From Blastococcus sp. CT_GayMR20 (GTDB lineage Bacteria; Actinomycetota; Actinomycetes; Mycobacteriales; Geodermatophilaceae): a stretch of DNA of 28,596 bases. Where the stretch lies: the NCBI RefSeq assembly GCF_004570345.1, contig NZ_SPQM01000062.1, positions 1 to 28,596 of the forward strand, read 5' to 3'. A program made the position numbers and the translations under genes. Shown one piece after another: positions 17,908 through 26,681 of this stretch; position 1 is the first letter of the stretch, and every line of letters starts with the position of its first letter. Below the pieces are notes generated by a model. That model ran no database searches. It was not told where the DNA came from and worked only from the letters and a program-made list of their open reading frames with translations.

Positions 17908-20900
17908 GTGAGCAGCGCTGCCAGTTCCCGATCCGCGGAGTCCTCCTTCGCGCACCTGCACGTCCACACCGAGTACTCGATGCTGGACGGCGCGGCGAAG
18001 CTCCCGGAGGTCACGAAGGCCGCCGCCGAGCAGGGCATGCCGGCGCTGGCGATGACCGACCACGGCAACGTCTTCGGCGCCTACGACTTCTACAAGCAGG
18101 CCACGAACGCCGGCGTCAAGCCGATCATCGGCATGGAGGGCTACTACACGCCGGGGTCCCGGTTCGACCGGGCGCCGTTCGACTTCGGCGACAACCTCAT
18201 CGACGAGGAGGGCGACGGCGGGTCCAACCGCGGCAAGGCCGCGTACACCCACATGACGCTCCTGGCGCGCACCACCGAGGGCATGCACAACCTCTTCCGG
18301 ATCTCCTCGCTGGCGAGCCTCGAGGGCCAGTACCGCAAGCCACGGTTCGACCGCGACCTGCTCGAGCGCTACGGCTCGGGCCTCATCGCCACCACCGGCT
18401 GCCCGTCGGGCGAGGTCAACATGTGGCTGCGCGCCGGCAAGGAGGACCGCGCCCGGCAGGCGGCGGCCGACTTCCAGGACATCTTCGGCAGGGAGAACTT
18501 CTACGCCGAGCTGATGGACCACGGCCTGTCCATCGAGAAGAAGACCCGGCCGGCGCTGCTGGCCATCGCCAAGGACCTCGGCATCCCGCTGCTGGCGACC
18601 AACGACCTGCACTACACGCACAAGGAGGACGCGCAGGCGCATGACGCGCTGCTGTGCATCCAGACCGGGTCGCGCCTGAACGAGACCAACCGCTTCCGCT
18701 TCAACGGCGACGGCTACTACCTCAAGAGCGCCGCCGAGATGCGGGCCCTGTTCACCGACCTGCCCGAGGCCTGCGACAACACGCTGCTGGTCGCCGAGCA
18801 GTGCGGGGTGGAGTTCACCGAGGGCGCGGACCTGATGCCGCGGTTCCCGCTGCCCGCGGGTGAGGACGAGACCTCGTGGTTCGTGAAGGAGGTCGAGCGG
18901 GGGCTGCACAAGCGGTGGCCGAACGGCATCCCCGACCACGTCCGCAAGCAGGCCGACTACGAGGTCGGGATCATCTGCCAGATGGGCTTCCCGGGGTACT
19001 TCCTCGTGGTCGCCGACTTCATCAACTGGGCCAAGGACCAGGGCATCCGCGTCGGCCCGGGCCGCGGCTCGGCCGCCGGCTCGCTCGCCGCCTACGCGAT
19101 GGGCATCACCGACCTCGACCCGCTGGCCCACGGCCTGATCTTCGAGCGGTTCCTGAACCCCGAGCGCGTCTCCATGCCCGACGTCGACATCGACTTCGAC
19201 GACCGCCGCCGGGGCGAGGTCATCCGCTACGTGTCGGAGAAGTACGGCGAGGAGCGGGTCAGCCAGATCGTCACCTACGGGACGATCAAGGCCAAGGCCG
19301 CGATCAAGGACGCCGCCCGAGTGCTCGACCGGCCCTACTCCGTCGGCGACGAGTTGACCAAGCTCATGCCGCCGGGCGTGATGGGCAAGGACATCCCGCT
19401 GTCGGGCATCTTCGACCCCAAGCACGACCGCTACAAGGAGGCCTCGGAGTTCCGGGCCCGGTACGAGTCCGACCCGGGTGCGGCCGAGGTCATCGACCAG
19501 GCGCGCAAGCTCGAAGGCCTCAAGCGGCAGTGGGGCGTGCACGCCGCCGGCGTCATCATCGGCCGCTACCCGCTCATCGACAGCGTCCCGATCATGCGGC
19601 GCGAGTCCGACGGCGCGGTGATCACGCAGTTCGACTACCCGACCTGCGAGACGCTCGGCCTGCTCAAGATGGACTTCCTGGGCCTGCGCAACCTGACGGT
19701 CATCGACGACGCGCTGCGCAACATCGTGATCAACGGCAAGGAGGCCATCGACCTCGACGAGATCAGCAAGGACCTCACCGACCCGGCCACCTACGATCTG
19801 CTGGCCCGCGGCGAGACCCTGGGCGTCTTCCAGTTCGACGGCGGGCCGATGCGGTCGCTGCTGCGGTTGATGCGGCCGGACAACTTCGAGGACATCTCGG
19901 CCGTCGGCGCGCTCTACCGGCCCGGCCCCATGGGCGCGAACTCGCACACCAACTATGCGCTGCGCAAGAACGGCCAGCAGGAGATCACGCCGATCCACCC
20001 CGAGCTCGCCGAGCCGCTCGAGGAGATCCTCGGCCAGACCTACGGCCTGATCGTCTACCAGGAGCAGGTCATGGCGATCGCGCAGAAGGTCGCCGGGTAC
20101 TCCCTCGGCAAGGCCGACCTGCTGCGCCGCGCGATGGGCAAGAAGAAGAAGTCGGTCCTGGACGCCGAGTACGTCGGCTTCGAGGCCGGCATGAAGGCCA
20201 ACGGCTTCTCGCCGGCCGCGGTCAAGACGCTGTGGGACATCCTCGTCCCGTTCGCCGACTACGCGTTCAACAAGGCGCACTCCGCGGCCTACGGGCTGAT
20301 CTCGTACTGGACCGCCTACCTCAAGGCCAACTATCCGGCCGAGTACATGGCCGCCCTCCTCACCAGCGTCGGCGACGACAAGGACAAGCGGCCGGTCTAC
20401 CTGGCCGAGTGCCGACGGATGGGCATCAAGGTGCTCCCGCCGGACGTCAACGAGTCCTCGGCCGACTTCACCGCCGTCGGCACCGACATCCGCTTCGGAC
20501 TCGCGTCGGTGCGCAACGTCGGGCACAACGTGGTCGAGGCGATCGCCCGCGCCCGCGAGGAGCAGGGCGCGTTCAAGGACTTCGCCGACTTCCTGCGCAA
20601 GATCGACGCCGTGGCCTGCAACAAGAAGGTCATCGAGTCGCTCTGCAAGGCCGGCGCCTTCGACTCCCTCGGGCACTCGCGTCAGGGACTGGTCGCCGTC
20701 CACGCCAACGCCGTGGACATGGCGATGAGCCTCAAGCGCAAGGAGGCCGAGGGGCAGTTCGACCTGTTCGGCGGCTTCGGCGGGGACGGCGAGGCCGACG
20801 ACCCGTTCGGCGGGGCGATGGACATCGCCATCCCGACCGCGGACTGGTCGAAGTCCGAGCGGCTGGTGTTCGAGCGGGACATGCTCGGCCTCTACGTGTC

Positions 20901-21483
20901 CGACCACCCGCTGCACGGAGTCGAGCACGTCCTCGCGGCCAACGCCGACACCCCGCTCGCCGAGATCATGGCCGGTGGCGTCGAGGACGGCGCGAACGTG
21001 ACGGTCGCCGGCATCCTGACCGCGGTCGGCCCGCGCACCAACAAGCAGGGCGCGCCCTGGGCGATCGCGACGCTGGAGGACCTCGAGTCCGGTCTCGAGG
21101 TGCTGTTCTTCCCCAAGACATGGGCGCAGGTGTCGGACAAGGTCGTCCGGGACCAGATCGTCGTGGTCAAGGGGCGGATCAGCCGCCGCGACGACCAGCC
21201 GTCGCTGTTCGCCTCCGAGGTGAGCATCCCCGAGCTCACCGAGGGGCCGCGCGGCCCGGTGCTGGTGTCCATGCCGGCCGCACGCTGCACCCCGCCGGTC
21301 GTGGAGCGCCTCCGCGAGGTGCTGGGCAGCCACCCCGGCACGACCGAGGTGCAGCTGAAGCTCGTCAACGGCAGCCGCGAGACCGTCCTGCGCCTGGACC
21401 AGGGCCTGCGGGTGCGACCCAGCACCGCGCTGATGGGAGACATCAAGGCCCTGCTCGGCCCGACCAGCGTGGCCCTGCTCTGA
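17908..21483 (+). CDS. dnaE: DNA polymerase III alpha subunit (DnaE1)
   Basis: Replicative C-family DNA polymerase, 1191 residues, the usual DnaE1 size. The N-terminal PHP domain (about 14-290) keeps metal-ligand motifs: HLHVHTEYSMLDG at 16-28, MTDHGN, MDHGL and NDLHY. In mycobacteria an intact PHP domain supplies the proofreading exonuclease, so the same is likely here. The polymerase core contains GPGRGSAAGSL and PDVDIDFDD with catalytic D427 and D429. YRPGPMG, VYQEQVM and FNKAHSAAYG are further family motifs. QFDLF at 950-954 is a beta-clamp binding motif. An OB domain follows from about 1010 (VTVAGILTAVGPR). The start is GTG 17908 with GAGGAG at 17890-17895, 12 bases away, slightly long. 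Confidence 0.97.
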   Translation: MSSAASSRSAESSFAHLHVHTEYSMLDGAAKLPEVTKAAAEQGMPALAMTDHGNVFGAYDFYKQATNAGVKPIIGMEGYYTPGSRFDRAPFDFGDNLIDEEGDGGSNRGKAAYTHMTLLARTTEGMHNLFRISSLASLEGQYRKPRFDRDLLERYGSGLIATTGCPSGEVNMWLRAGKEDRARQAAADFQDIFGRENFYAELMDHGLSIEKKTRPALLAIAKDLGIPLLATNDLHYTHKEDAQAHDALLCIQTGSRLNETNRFRFNGDGYYLKSAAEMRALFTDLPEACDNTLLVAEQCGVEFTEGADLMPRFPLPAGEDETSWFVKEVERGLHKRWPNGIPDHVRKQADYEVGIICQMGFPGYFLVVADFINWAKDQGIRVGPGRGSAAGSLAAYAMGITDLDPLAHGLIFERFLNPERVSMPDVDIDFDDRRRGEVIRYVSEKYGEERVSQIVTYGTIKAKAAIKDAARVLDRPYSVGDELTKLMPPGVMGKDIPLSGIFDPKHDRYKEASEFRARYESDPGAAEVIDQARKLEGLKRQWGVHAAGVIIGRYPLIDSVPIMRRESDGAVITQFDYPTCETLGLLKMDFLGLRNLTVIDDALRNIVINGKEAIDLDEISKDLTDPATYDLLARGETLGVFQFDGGPMRSLLRLMRPDNFEDISAVGALYRPGPMGANSHTNYALRKNGQQEITPIHPELAEPLEEILGQTYGLIVYQEQVMAIAQKVAGYSLGKADLLRRAMGKKKKSVLDAEYVGFEAGMKANGFSPAAVKTLWDILVPFADYAFNKAHSAAYGLISYWTAYLKANYPAEYMAALLTSVGDDKDKRPVYLAECRRMGIKVLPPDVNESSADFTAVGTDIRFGLASVRNVGHNVVEAIARAREEQGAFKDFADFLRKIDAVACNKKVIESLCKAGAFDSLGHSRQGLVAVHANAVDMAMSLKRKEAEGQFDLFGGFGGDGEADDPFGGAMDIAIPTADWSKSERLVFERDMLGLYVSDHPLHGVEHVLAANADTPLAEIMAGGVEDGANVTVAGILTAVGPRTNKQGAPWAIATLEDLESGLEVLFFPKTWAQVSDKVVRDQIVVVKGRISRRDDQPSLFASEVSIPELTEGPRGPVLVSMPAARCTPPVVERLREVLGSHPGTTEVQLKLVNGSRETVLRLDQGLRVRPSTALMGDIKALLGPTSVALL

Positions 21484-21494
21484 GCCGGGTGAGG

Positions 21495-21500
21495 TTCACT
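21495..21500 (+). promoter_or_regulatory. Possible -10 box of a leaderless promoter (TTCACT)
   Basis: TTCACT is followed by six bases (GGTCCG) and GTG 21507. The box is weaker than consensus, and the gene could instead be expressed by read-through from dnaE. Confidence 0.3.
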
Positions 21501-21506
21501 GGTCCG

Positions 21507-22184
21507 GTGAGCAGCACTCCGCCGCCGGCGCAACCGGATCCGACCGGTCCGTCCGGCGGCAGGCTCCGGGCGCGACTGACCCGCCGGACGGGGGCCATGC
21601 CCGCCGCGTCGGCCTACTGGCGCGGCTGGCCGGAGGTCCGGACCGACCTGCGCAGCTCGGTCACGCTGGTGCTCGCGATGGCCCTGGCCGGCGTGCCGGC
21701 CGGGCTGGTCTGGTGGTGGCTGGCGCCGAGGGCCGATTTCCGGGTCACCGACTCCGGTCCGGTCGCGGTCGGGAAGCCGTCGTCGGAACTCCTGGTGGCC
21801 GACGACGTGGTGTTCGCCCTCGTGCTCGCGGGCACCGGCCTGGCGCTGGGCGCGGCCGCGTGGTTCCTGCGCCGGCGCCGCGGGGTGGCCACCGTCGTCG
21901 CGCTGGCCCTCGGAGCCTGCCTGACCGGGGTGGTGGCCTGGCAGCTCGGCGAGCTCCTCGGCGCCGGCCCGACGGAGGCCCAGCTGACCGACGTGGGCCG
22001 GCTGGTGACCACGTCGCTGACGCTGGGCTCGCCCCCCGCGCTGGCCGCCGCACCGTTCATGGCGCTCGTGGCCTACGTGGCTGCCGCCCTCTACGCCCCC
22101 GGCGACGACCTCGGGCGGACCGGGGACGTGCCCGTCCCCGAGAGCGTCGAGCAGCCGTGGAGCGAGCCGGCCCGGCTCAGTTGA
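21507..22184 (+). CDS. DUF2567-type actinobacterial membrane protein
   Basis: Membrane protein of about 225 residues with a Pro-rich N-terminus and four hydrophobic segments: about residues 52-72, 105-125, 130-150 and 175-200. The arrangement VPAGLVWWWLAPRADFRVTDSG, followed by an extracytoplasmic loop and GTGLALGAAAWFLRRRRG, resembles the actinobacterial DUF2567 family, which has no known function. GTG 21489 and GTG 21507 are both in frame; 21507 is preferred because a -10-like box precedes it by six bases. The gene begins 23 bases after dnaE and its last eight bases overlap the end of the minus-strand Lon-domain gene. Confidence 0.72.
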   Translation: MSSTPPPAQPDPTGPSGGRLRARLTRRTGAMPAASAYWRGWPEVRTDLRSSVTLVLAMALAGVPAGLVWWWLAPRADFRVTDSGPVAVGKPSSELLVADDVVFALVLAGTGLALGAAAWFLRRRRGVATVVALALGACLTGVVAWQLGELLGAGPTEAQLTDVGRLVTTSLTLGSPPALAAAPFMALVAYVAAALYAPGDDLGRTGDVPVPESVEQPWSEPARLS

Positions 22185-23010
22185 CGGTCATCGGGGTCGC
22201 GAACTGGTGCAGTGGCACCGGCACCGCCCCGATGGTCTGCAGCAGGGTGAGCTCGCGGCGCAGCAGCCGGGTCTCCATCGCCAGTCGCCGACGCGTCGCG
22301 GACTCAGCCAGCAGCGCCTGGCGGTCCTCGGTCGTGAGCAGGGCCGTCGACGCGACGAGGTAGGACAGTGCCGTCGGGTCACCCGCGACGGCGTGCAGGA
22401 GGACCGCGGTCTCCGCGTCGACCACCGGCTCGTCGTCGTCCTCGCCGCCGGAGCCGAGTCCGGCCACCTCGGCGACGTACCGGGTGAACAGCGTCCGGAC
22501 GCCACGGGTCAGCACGTCCATCGAGCCGCGGGCCACCGAGGCGACCACCTCGTCCAGCTGCTCGTCGCAGATCTCCGCATCCGCGCCGGGCGTCCCGGGC
22601 AGGGCCAGGCCGTCGCTGTTGGCAGCCGCCTCCTCCGCGGCCTCCTCCTCGGCGAGCCACTCCACCTCGCCCTGCAGGTACGGCGGGTCCTCGCCGACGA
22701 CGACATCGAGCAGCCGGAAGCGGGCGCCGCCGACCGTGACGATCCGGAAGCCGCCGTCGCTCTGCGGGCGCACGGCCTGCACACGGGCGACGCAGCCGAC
22801 GTCGTAGAGGGCCTCGGCGGGGGAGACCTCCTCGACCTCCCAGCCCTGCCGGATGGCGACGACCCCGAAGCACCGGCGGTCACCGGTCTCGGGGTGGCTC
22901 AGCAGGTCATGCATCAGGCGCCGGTAGCGCGGCTCGAAGATCTGCAGCGGTAGCACCACGCCGGGGAACAGGGGCGTCCCGAGCGGGAACAGCGGGATCA
23001 GCTCGCCCAT
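22177..23010 (-). CDS. Lon N-terminal (LAN) substrate-binding domain protein
   Basis: Protein of 277 residues that begins with the Lon protease N-terminal substrate-binding domain: MGELIPLFPLGTPLFPGVVLPLQIFEPRYR, FGVVAIRQGWEVEEVSP, YDVGCVARVQAV and VGGARFRLLDV. It has no AAA+ or protease domain, so it is not a Lon protease but one of the stand-alone LAN proteins common in actinobacteria; the role is unknown. The C-terminal half is helical and acidic. ATG 23010 is chosen because homology begins exactly there and a TACGCT box precedes it by six bases. An upstream extension of the frame to 23457 is an antisense shadow of hisD. It is divergent from hisD. Confidence 0.86.
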   Translation of the reverse strand: MGELIPLFPLGTPLFPGVVLPLQIFEPRYRRLMHDLLSHPETGDRRCFGVVAIRQGWEVEEVSPAEALYDVGCVARVQAVRPQSDGGFRIVTVGGARFRLLDVVVGEDPPYLQGEVEWLAEEEAAEEAAANSDGLALPGTPGADAEICDEQLDEVVASVARGSMDVLTRGVRTLFTRYVAEVAGLGSGGEDDDEPVVDAETAVLLHAVAGDPTALSYLVASTALLTTEDRQALLAESATRRRLAMETRLLRRELTLLQTIGAVPVPLHQFATPMTVN

Positions 23011-23016
23011 GGCCGC

Positions 23017-23022
23017 AGCGTA
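23017..23022 (-). promoter_or_regulatory. Probable -10 box of a leaderless promoter (TACGCT)
   Basis: Read on the minus strand, TACGCT is followed by GCGGCC and the ATG at 23010. There is no Shine-Dalgarno. The spacing supports a leaderless mRNA for the Lon-domain gene. Confidence 0.5.
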
Positions 23023-23075
23023 CGGGGCCGGCACCGCGGAACCGGCCTCCGCCGTGGCTCGCCGGGCAGGCTCGA

Positions 23076-23081
23076 TAGCCT
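23076..23081 (+). promoter_or_regulatory. Possible -10 box for the hisDCB operon (TAGCCT)
   Basis: TAGCCT fits TAnnnT and would start transcription about 47 nt before hisD, giving a leader that carries the hisD Shine-Dalgarno. No His-rich leader peptide or T-box is evident in this short leader. Confidence 0.4.
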
Positions 23082-23134
23082 GAGGAGTCCGTCGCACCCC
23101 GCCCTGCTCGTCCACCCCCACCCCGGAGGCTTCC

Positions 23135-24439
23135 GTGCTCGCCCGCATCGACCTGCGTGGGTCCGCGCTGCCGGGGGCCCGTGAGCTCGCCGGCCTGCTG
23201 CCGCGGGCCGGAACCGACATCGACTCGGTGATGGCGACCGTCCGCCCGCTGTGCGAGGACGTCCGGATCCGCGGCGCCCAGGCGGTCCGCGAGATCACCG
23301 CCCGGCTCGACGGCGTGGACGCCGAGGACTTCGCCGTTCCGCAGGCGGCGCTCGACCGTTCGCTGACCGAGTGCGACCCCGCGCTGCGGGCCGCGCTCGA
23401 GGAGACCATCACGCGGGTCCGGAAGGTGCACGCCGACCAGCGCCGCACGGACGTCACGACGGACGTCGTCCCCGGCGGGACCGTGACCGAGCGTTGGGTG
23501 CCCGTCCGGCGGGTCGGCCTCTATGTGCCCGGCGGCCTGGCGCCGCTGCTGTCCAGCGTCGTCATGAACGTCGTCCCGGCCCAGATCGCCGGCGTCGAGT
23601 CGATCGCTGTCGCCTCGCCGCCGCAGCGCGACCACGGCGGGCTCCCCGACCCCGGTGTGCTGGCCGCGTGCGCGCTGCTCGGCATCACCGAGGTCTACGC
23701 CGTCGGCGGGGCGCAGGCCGTCGCAGTGTTCGGCTACGGCGCCGGCACCTGCGAACCGGTGGACATGGTCACCGGGCCGGGCAACGTCTACGTGACGGCG
23801 GCCAAGCGGCTGCTGCGCGGGCTGATCGGGATCGACTCCGAGGCCGGCCCGACCGAGGTCGCGATCCTGGCCGACGACACCGCGGACCCTGCGCACGTGG
23901 CGGCCGACCTGATCAGCCAGGCCGAGCACGACCCGCTGGCCGGCGCGGTGCTGGTGACCCCGAGCGAGGCGCTGGCCGAGGCCGTCCTGGATCTCGTGCC
24001 CGGTCAGGTGGCCGCGACCAAGCACTCCGACCGCATCACCGTCGCCCTCGACGGCACCCAGTCGGGGATCGTGCTGGTCGACGACCTGGACGCCGGGCTG
24101 CGGGTCGTCGACGCCTACGCCGCGGAGCACCTGGAGATCCAGACCCGGAACCCGCGGGAGGTCGCCGCGCGGGTGCGCAACGCGGGGGCGATCTTCGTCG
24201 GCGCCTGGTCGCCGGTGTCGCTGGGCGACTATTGCGCCGGGTCCAACCACGTGCTGCCGACCGGGGGCTGCGCGCGGTTCTCCAGTGGGCTGTCCGTGCA
24301 GTCGTTCCTGCGGGGCATCCACGTCGTCGAGTACGACCAGCAGGCGCTGGCCGCCGTCGCGGGCCACATCGACGCCCTGGCCGGTGCCGAGGACCTGCCG
24401 GCCCACGCCGCCGCGGTGAGGATCCGGCAGCGCCCGTGA
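23135..24439 (+). CDS. hisD: Histidinol dehydrogenase
   Basis: HisD oxidises L-histidinol to L-histidine in two NAD-dependent steps, the last reactions of histidine synthesis, using zinc. The protein has 434 residues, the normal size. The NAD/zinc region reads [26 protein letters not shown], followed by [13 protein letters not shown] and AEHDP with H265. The catalytic pair is E331-H332 in AAEHLEI, and [10 protein letters not shown] with H372 closes the active site. The GTG at 23135 has GGAGG at 23125-23129. Its stop overlaps the hisC start by GTGA. Confidence 0.97.
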   Translation: MLARIDLRGSALPGARELAGLLPRAGTDIDSVMATVRPLCEDVRIRGAQAVREITARLDGVDAEDFAVPQAALDRSLTECDPALRAALEETITRVRKVHADQRRTDVTTDVVPGGTVTERWVPVRRVGLYVPGGLAPLLSSVVMNVVPAQIAGVESIAVASPPQRDHGGLPDPGVLAACALLGITEVYAVGGAQAVAVFGYGAGTCEPVDMVTGPGNVYVTAAKRLLRGLIGIDSEAGPTEVAILADDTADPAHVAADLISQAEHDPLAGAVLVTPSEALAEAVLDLVPGQVAATKHSDRITVALDGTQSGIVLVDDLDAGLRVVDAYAAEHLEIQTRNPREVAARVRNAGAIFVGAWSPVSLGDYCAGSNHVLPTGGCARFSSGLSVQSFLRGIHVVEYDQQALAAVAGHIDALAGAEDLPAHAAAVRIRQRP

Positions 24440-25548
24440 CGACGATGGACGAGCTCCCGCTGCGGCCGGAGCTGCGTGGCCGCTCGCCCTACGGCGCCCC
24501 GCAGGTGCCGGCGACCCACCGGCTCAACACCAACGAGAACCCGTTCCCGCTGCCGGCCGAGCTGCTCGCCGACCTGGGCGCGGCCCTCGGGCACGCGGCG
24601 CTGGAGCTGAACCGCTATCCGGACCGGGACGCGGTCGAGCTGCGCGCCGACCTCGCCACCTACCTGTCCCGCAGCAGCGGGGTGCCGGTGGCGCCCGGGC
24701 AGGTGTGGGCGGCCAACGGGTCCAACGAGGTGCTGCAGCAGATCCTGCAGGCGTTCGGCGGAGCCGGGCGGACGGCGCTGGGCTTCACGCCGTCCTACTC
24801 GATGCACCCGATCATCTCCGCCGGCACGGGCACCGCCTGGGTCGACGGGCACCGCCGCGACGACTTCACCATCGACGCCGCCGCGGCCGCCGCACAGGTC
24901 CGCGAGGTGCAGCCCGACGTCGTCTTCGTGACGAGCCCGAACAACCCGACCGGCACCGCAGTCGCGCTCGACACGATCGTCGAGATCCACGACGCGACCT
25001 CGGGGATCGTGGTCGTGGACGAGGCATACGGGGAGTTCGCCCGCGTCGGCACGCCGTCGGCGCTGACGCTGCTGGCGGACCGGCCGCGGCTGATCGTGAG
25101 CCGGACGATGAGCAAGGCGTTCGGCATGGCCGGCCTGCGGCTGGGCTACCTGGCCGCCGACCCCGCCGTCGTGGACGCCCTGCAACTGGTGCGGCTGCCG
25201 TACCACCTGAGCTCGCTGACCCAGGCCGCCGCACGGACCGCGCTGGCGCACACCGACGCGCTGCTGGCCACGGTCGAGGCGGTCAAGGCGCAGCGCGACC
25301 GCATCGTCGCCGCGTTGCCGGGGATGGGCCTGACCAGCGTGCCCAGCGACGCGAACTTCGTCCTGTTCGGTCACTTCGCCGATGCCCACGCGACCTGGCA
25401 GGCGCTGCTCGACCGGGGGGTGCTCGTCCGCGACGTCGGCCTGCCCGGCTGGCTTCGCGTCACCGCCGGCACCGCCGAGGAGACCGATGCCTTCCTCACC
25501 GCCCTGGGTGAGGTGGCGCCGGAGCACCGCGGCTCTCTGGGAGGATGA
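24436..25548 (+). CDS. hisC: Histidinol-phosphate aminotransferase
   Basis: HisC is the PLP enzyme that transaminates imidazole acetol phosphate to histidinol phosphate. It has 370 residues and fold-type I motifs: [47 protein letters not shown], and [17 protein letters not shown] with the PLP-binding K227. The C-terminal [19 protein letters not shown] is typical of HisC. The GTG start overlaps the hisD stop, and the stop region overlaps hisB at ATGA, so hisD, hisC and hisB are translationally coupled. Confidence 0.96.
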   Translation: MTTMDELPLRPELRGRSPYGAPQVPATHRLNTNENPFPLPAELLADLGAALGHAALELNRYPDRDAVELRADLATYLSRSSGVPVAPGQVWAANGSNEVLQQILQAFGGAGRTALGFTPSYSMHPIISAGTGTAWVDGHRRDDFTIDAAAAAAQVREVQPDVVFVTSPNNPTGTAVALDTIVEIHDATSGIVVVDEAYGEFARVGTPSALTLLADRPRLIVSRTMSKAFGMAGLRLGYLAADPAVVDALQLVRLPYHLSSLTQAAARTALAHTDALLATVEAVKAQRDRIVAALPGMGLTSVPSDANFVLFGHFADAHATWQALLDRGVLVRDVGLPGWLRVTAGTAEETDAFLTALGEVAPEHRGSLGG

Positions 25549-25553
25549 CCGGC

Positions 25554-26150
25554 ATGAGCCGTACTGCACGCGTCGAACGCGCGACCAGCGAGACGAAGCT
25601 GGTCGTGGAACTGAACCTCGACGGCACCGGGTCCAGCTCCATCAGCACGGGCGTGGGCTTCTACGACCACATGCTGACGGCGCTGTCCAAGCACAGCGGC
25701 ATCGACATCTCCGTCCAGGCCGACGGCGACCTGCACATCGACGCACACCACACCGTCGAGGACGTCGCCATCGCGCTGGGCCAGGCCTTCGCCGAGGCGC
25801 TGGGCGACAAGCGGGGGATCACCCGCTACGGCGACGCCACCATCCCGATGGACGAGGTGCTCGCCCAGGCGGCCGTCGACCTCTCGGGCCGGCCGTACTT
25901 CGTGCACGCCGAGCCCGAGAACATGACGCCGATGATCGGGCCGGACTACCCGACCAGCCTGACCAAGCACGTGCTGGAGTCCTTCGCGTTCAACGCGCGG
26001 ATCAGCCTGCACGTGCGGGTCCTGTACGCCGGCCGGGACGCCCACCACATCGTCGAGGGCCAGTTCAAGGCGCTCGCCCGCGCGCTGCGCGAGGCGGTGG
26101 CCATCGACCCGCGGGTCACCGACGTGCCCTCGACCAAGGGCGCGCTGTGA
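25554..26150 (+). CDS. hisB: Imidazoleglycerol-phosphate dehydratase
   Basis: HisB here is the monofunctional dehydratase that converts imidazole glycerol phosphate to imidazole acetol phosphate; the phosphatase domain of the enterobacterial fusion is absent. From ATG 25554 it has 198 residues. The two halves of the family repeat show the metal-binding histidine motifs: [15 protein letters not shown] with [16 protein letters not shown], and [14 protein letters not shown] with [20 protein letters not shown] 25545 overlaps the hisC stop and is also in frame, but the GGGAGG Shine-Dalgarno at 25539-25544 touches it, whereas it is nine bases from ATG 25554. Either start is possible. Confidence 0.95.
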   Translation: MSRTARVERATSETKLVVELNLDGTGSSSISTGVGFYDHMLTALSKHSGIDISVQADGDLHIDAHHTVEDVAIALGQAFAEALGDKRGITRYGDATIPMDEVLAQAAVDLSGRPYFVHAEPENMTPMIGPDYPTSLTKHVLESFAFNARISLHVRVLYAGRDAHHIVEGQFKALARALREAVAIDPRVTDVPSTKGAL

Positions 26151-26154
26151 CGCC

Positions 26155-26331
26155 GTGACCCTCGGGCTCGTGCTGCTCCTGGCGGGCGGCTTCCTGCTCG
26201 GTGGTGCCTGGAGCGTCTGGCGCACCGACGAGGACTCACCGGACCGCGGCGGCCCGCAGGTCGCACTCGCCGTCGTCCTGCTGGTCGCCGCCCTGATCGC
26301 CACCGCGGCCGGCATCCTACGCATGGTGTGA
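26155..26331 (+). CDS. 58-residue two-helix membrane protein in the his operon
   Basis: A short open frame starts at GTG 26155, four bases after the hisB stop, and ends at TGA 26329-26331. It encodes two hydrophobic helices, about residues 2-20 (LGLVLLLAGGFLLGGAWSV) and 36-55 (ALAVVLLVAALIATAAGIL). A short acidic loop with RTDEDSPDRGG joins them. Third-position G+C is very high, as in the neighbouring genes, and the amphiphilic pattern is coherent, so it is probably a real gene. I recognise no family and do not assign a function. A link with histidine synthesis is suggested only by its position. Confidence 0.65.
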   Translation: MTLGLVLLLAGGFLLGGAWSVWRTDEDSPDRGGPQVALAVVLLVAALIATAAGILRMV

Positions 26332-26344
26332 CCGGCTCGATCCT

Positions 26345-26580
26345 CGTTGAGGTCAGCGCCGGGTAGAGCAGGATCTCGGTGCCGTCGGGGCGGTAGGTGC
26401 GCCATCGGCCGTCGGGTGGTCGTTCGGCCCGGAAGCCGTCGTGAACCTCGGTGTGACCGAGCCGTCGGCGCGCCTGAACAGGCTGAGCGACCGGCCGTCG
26501 GTGGGGCGGGCTCGGACCGTCGGGGTCGAGCCGGGACAGGTAGTGGTGGACCCGTGCGCGACCTCGTGGTGCTGCCGGGC
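26345..26580 (-). pseudogene. Decayed minus-strand fragment, possibly DUF222/HNH endonuclease
   Basis: The roughly 350-nt gap between the small membrane gene and hisH has no plausible + strand gene. On the minus strand, pieces with coding-like third positions lie in two frames: ARVHHYLSRLD, then in the next frame PTDGRSLSLFRRADGSVTP, then back in the first frame HDGFRAERPPDGRWRTYRPD and GTEILLYP. The middle piece resembles the DUF222 region of actinobacterial HNH (13E12-like) proteins and the last piece resembles the tail after the HNH motif. The HNH core is missing. I infer a frameshifted, internally deleted remnant of a repeat-family endonuclease gene; the family assignment is tentative. 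Confidence 0.42.
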
Positions 26581-26633
26581 GCTGATCCGCAGTCAGAGGC
26601 TTGTCCCACATTGGCGTCCCCCTTGACGAAGTA

Positions 26634-26646
26634 TCGGGAATCCCGA
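26634..26646. promoter_or_regulatory. Perfect palindrome upstream of hisH
   Basis: TCGGGA-A-TCCCGA is a perfect 13-base inverted repeat, 36 bases before the hisH GTG and close to where a -35 box would lie. CCCCTT and AAGGGG flank it and can extend the pairing around an internal loop. It could be an operator or a small hairpin; no regulator is identified. Confidence 0.35.
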
Positions 26647-26668
26647 AGGGGCGCCGACCGCTGATGGG

Positions 26669-26674
26669 TACCGT
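26669..26674 (+). promoter_or_regulatory. Probable -10 box of a leaderless promoter for hisH (TACCGT)
   Basis: TACCGT is followed by seven bases (GGCAGGC) and GTG 26682. There is no well-placed Shine-Dalgarno. It suggests that hisH has its own promoter, separate from hisDCB. Confidence 0.45.
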
Positions 26675-26681
26675 GGCAGGC

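Noticed and set aside
17671..21333. Open frame of about 1220 codons on the minus strand across dnaE
   Set aside because: It is antisense to a complete, motif-perfect dnaE; its composition is low-complexity Arg/Gly/Val/Asp/Leu, typical of the shadow frame of a high-G+C gene.
23011..23457. Upstream extension of the Lon-domain protein frame
   Set aside because: It is antisense to hisD; homology begins exactly at ATG 23010, which has a -10 box at leaderless spacing.
26601..26681. Upstream hisH starts (ATG 26601, ATG 26664)
   Set aside because: Residues before [10 protein letters not shown] are not part of the family's N-terminus, and the palindrome and probable -10 box lie in that stretch.
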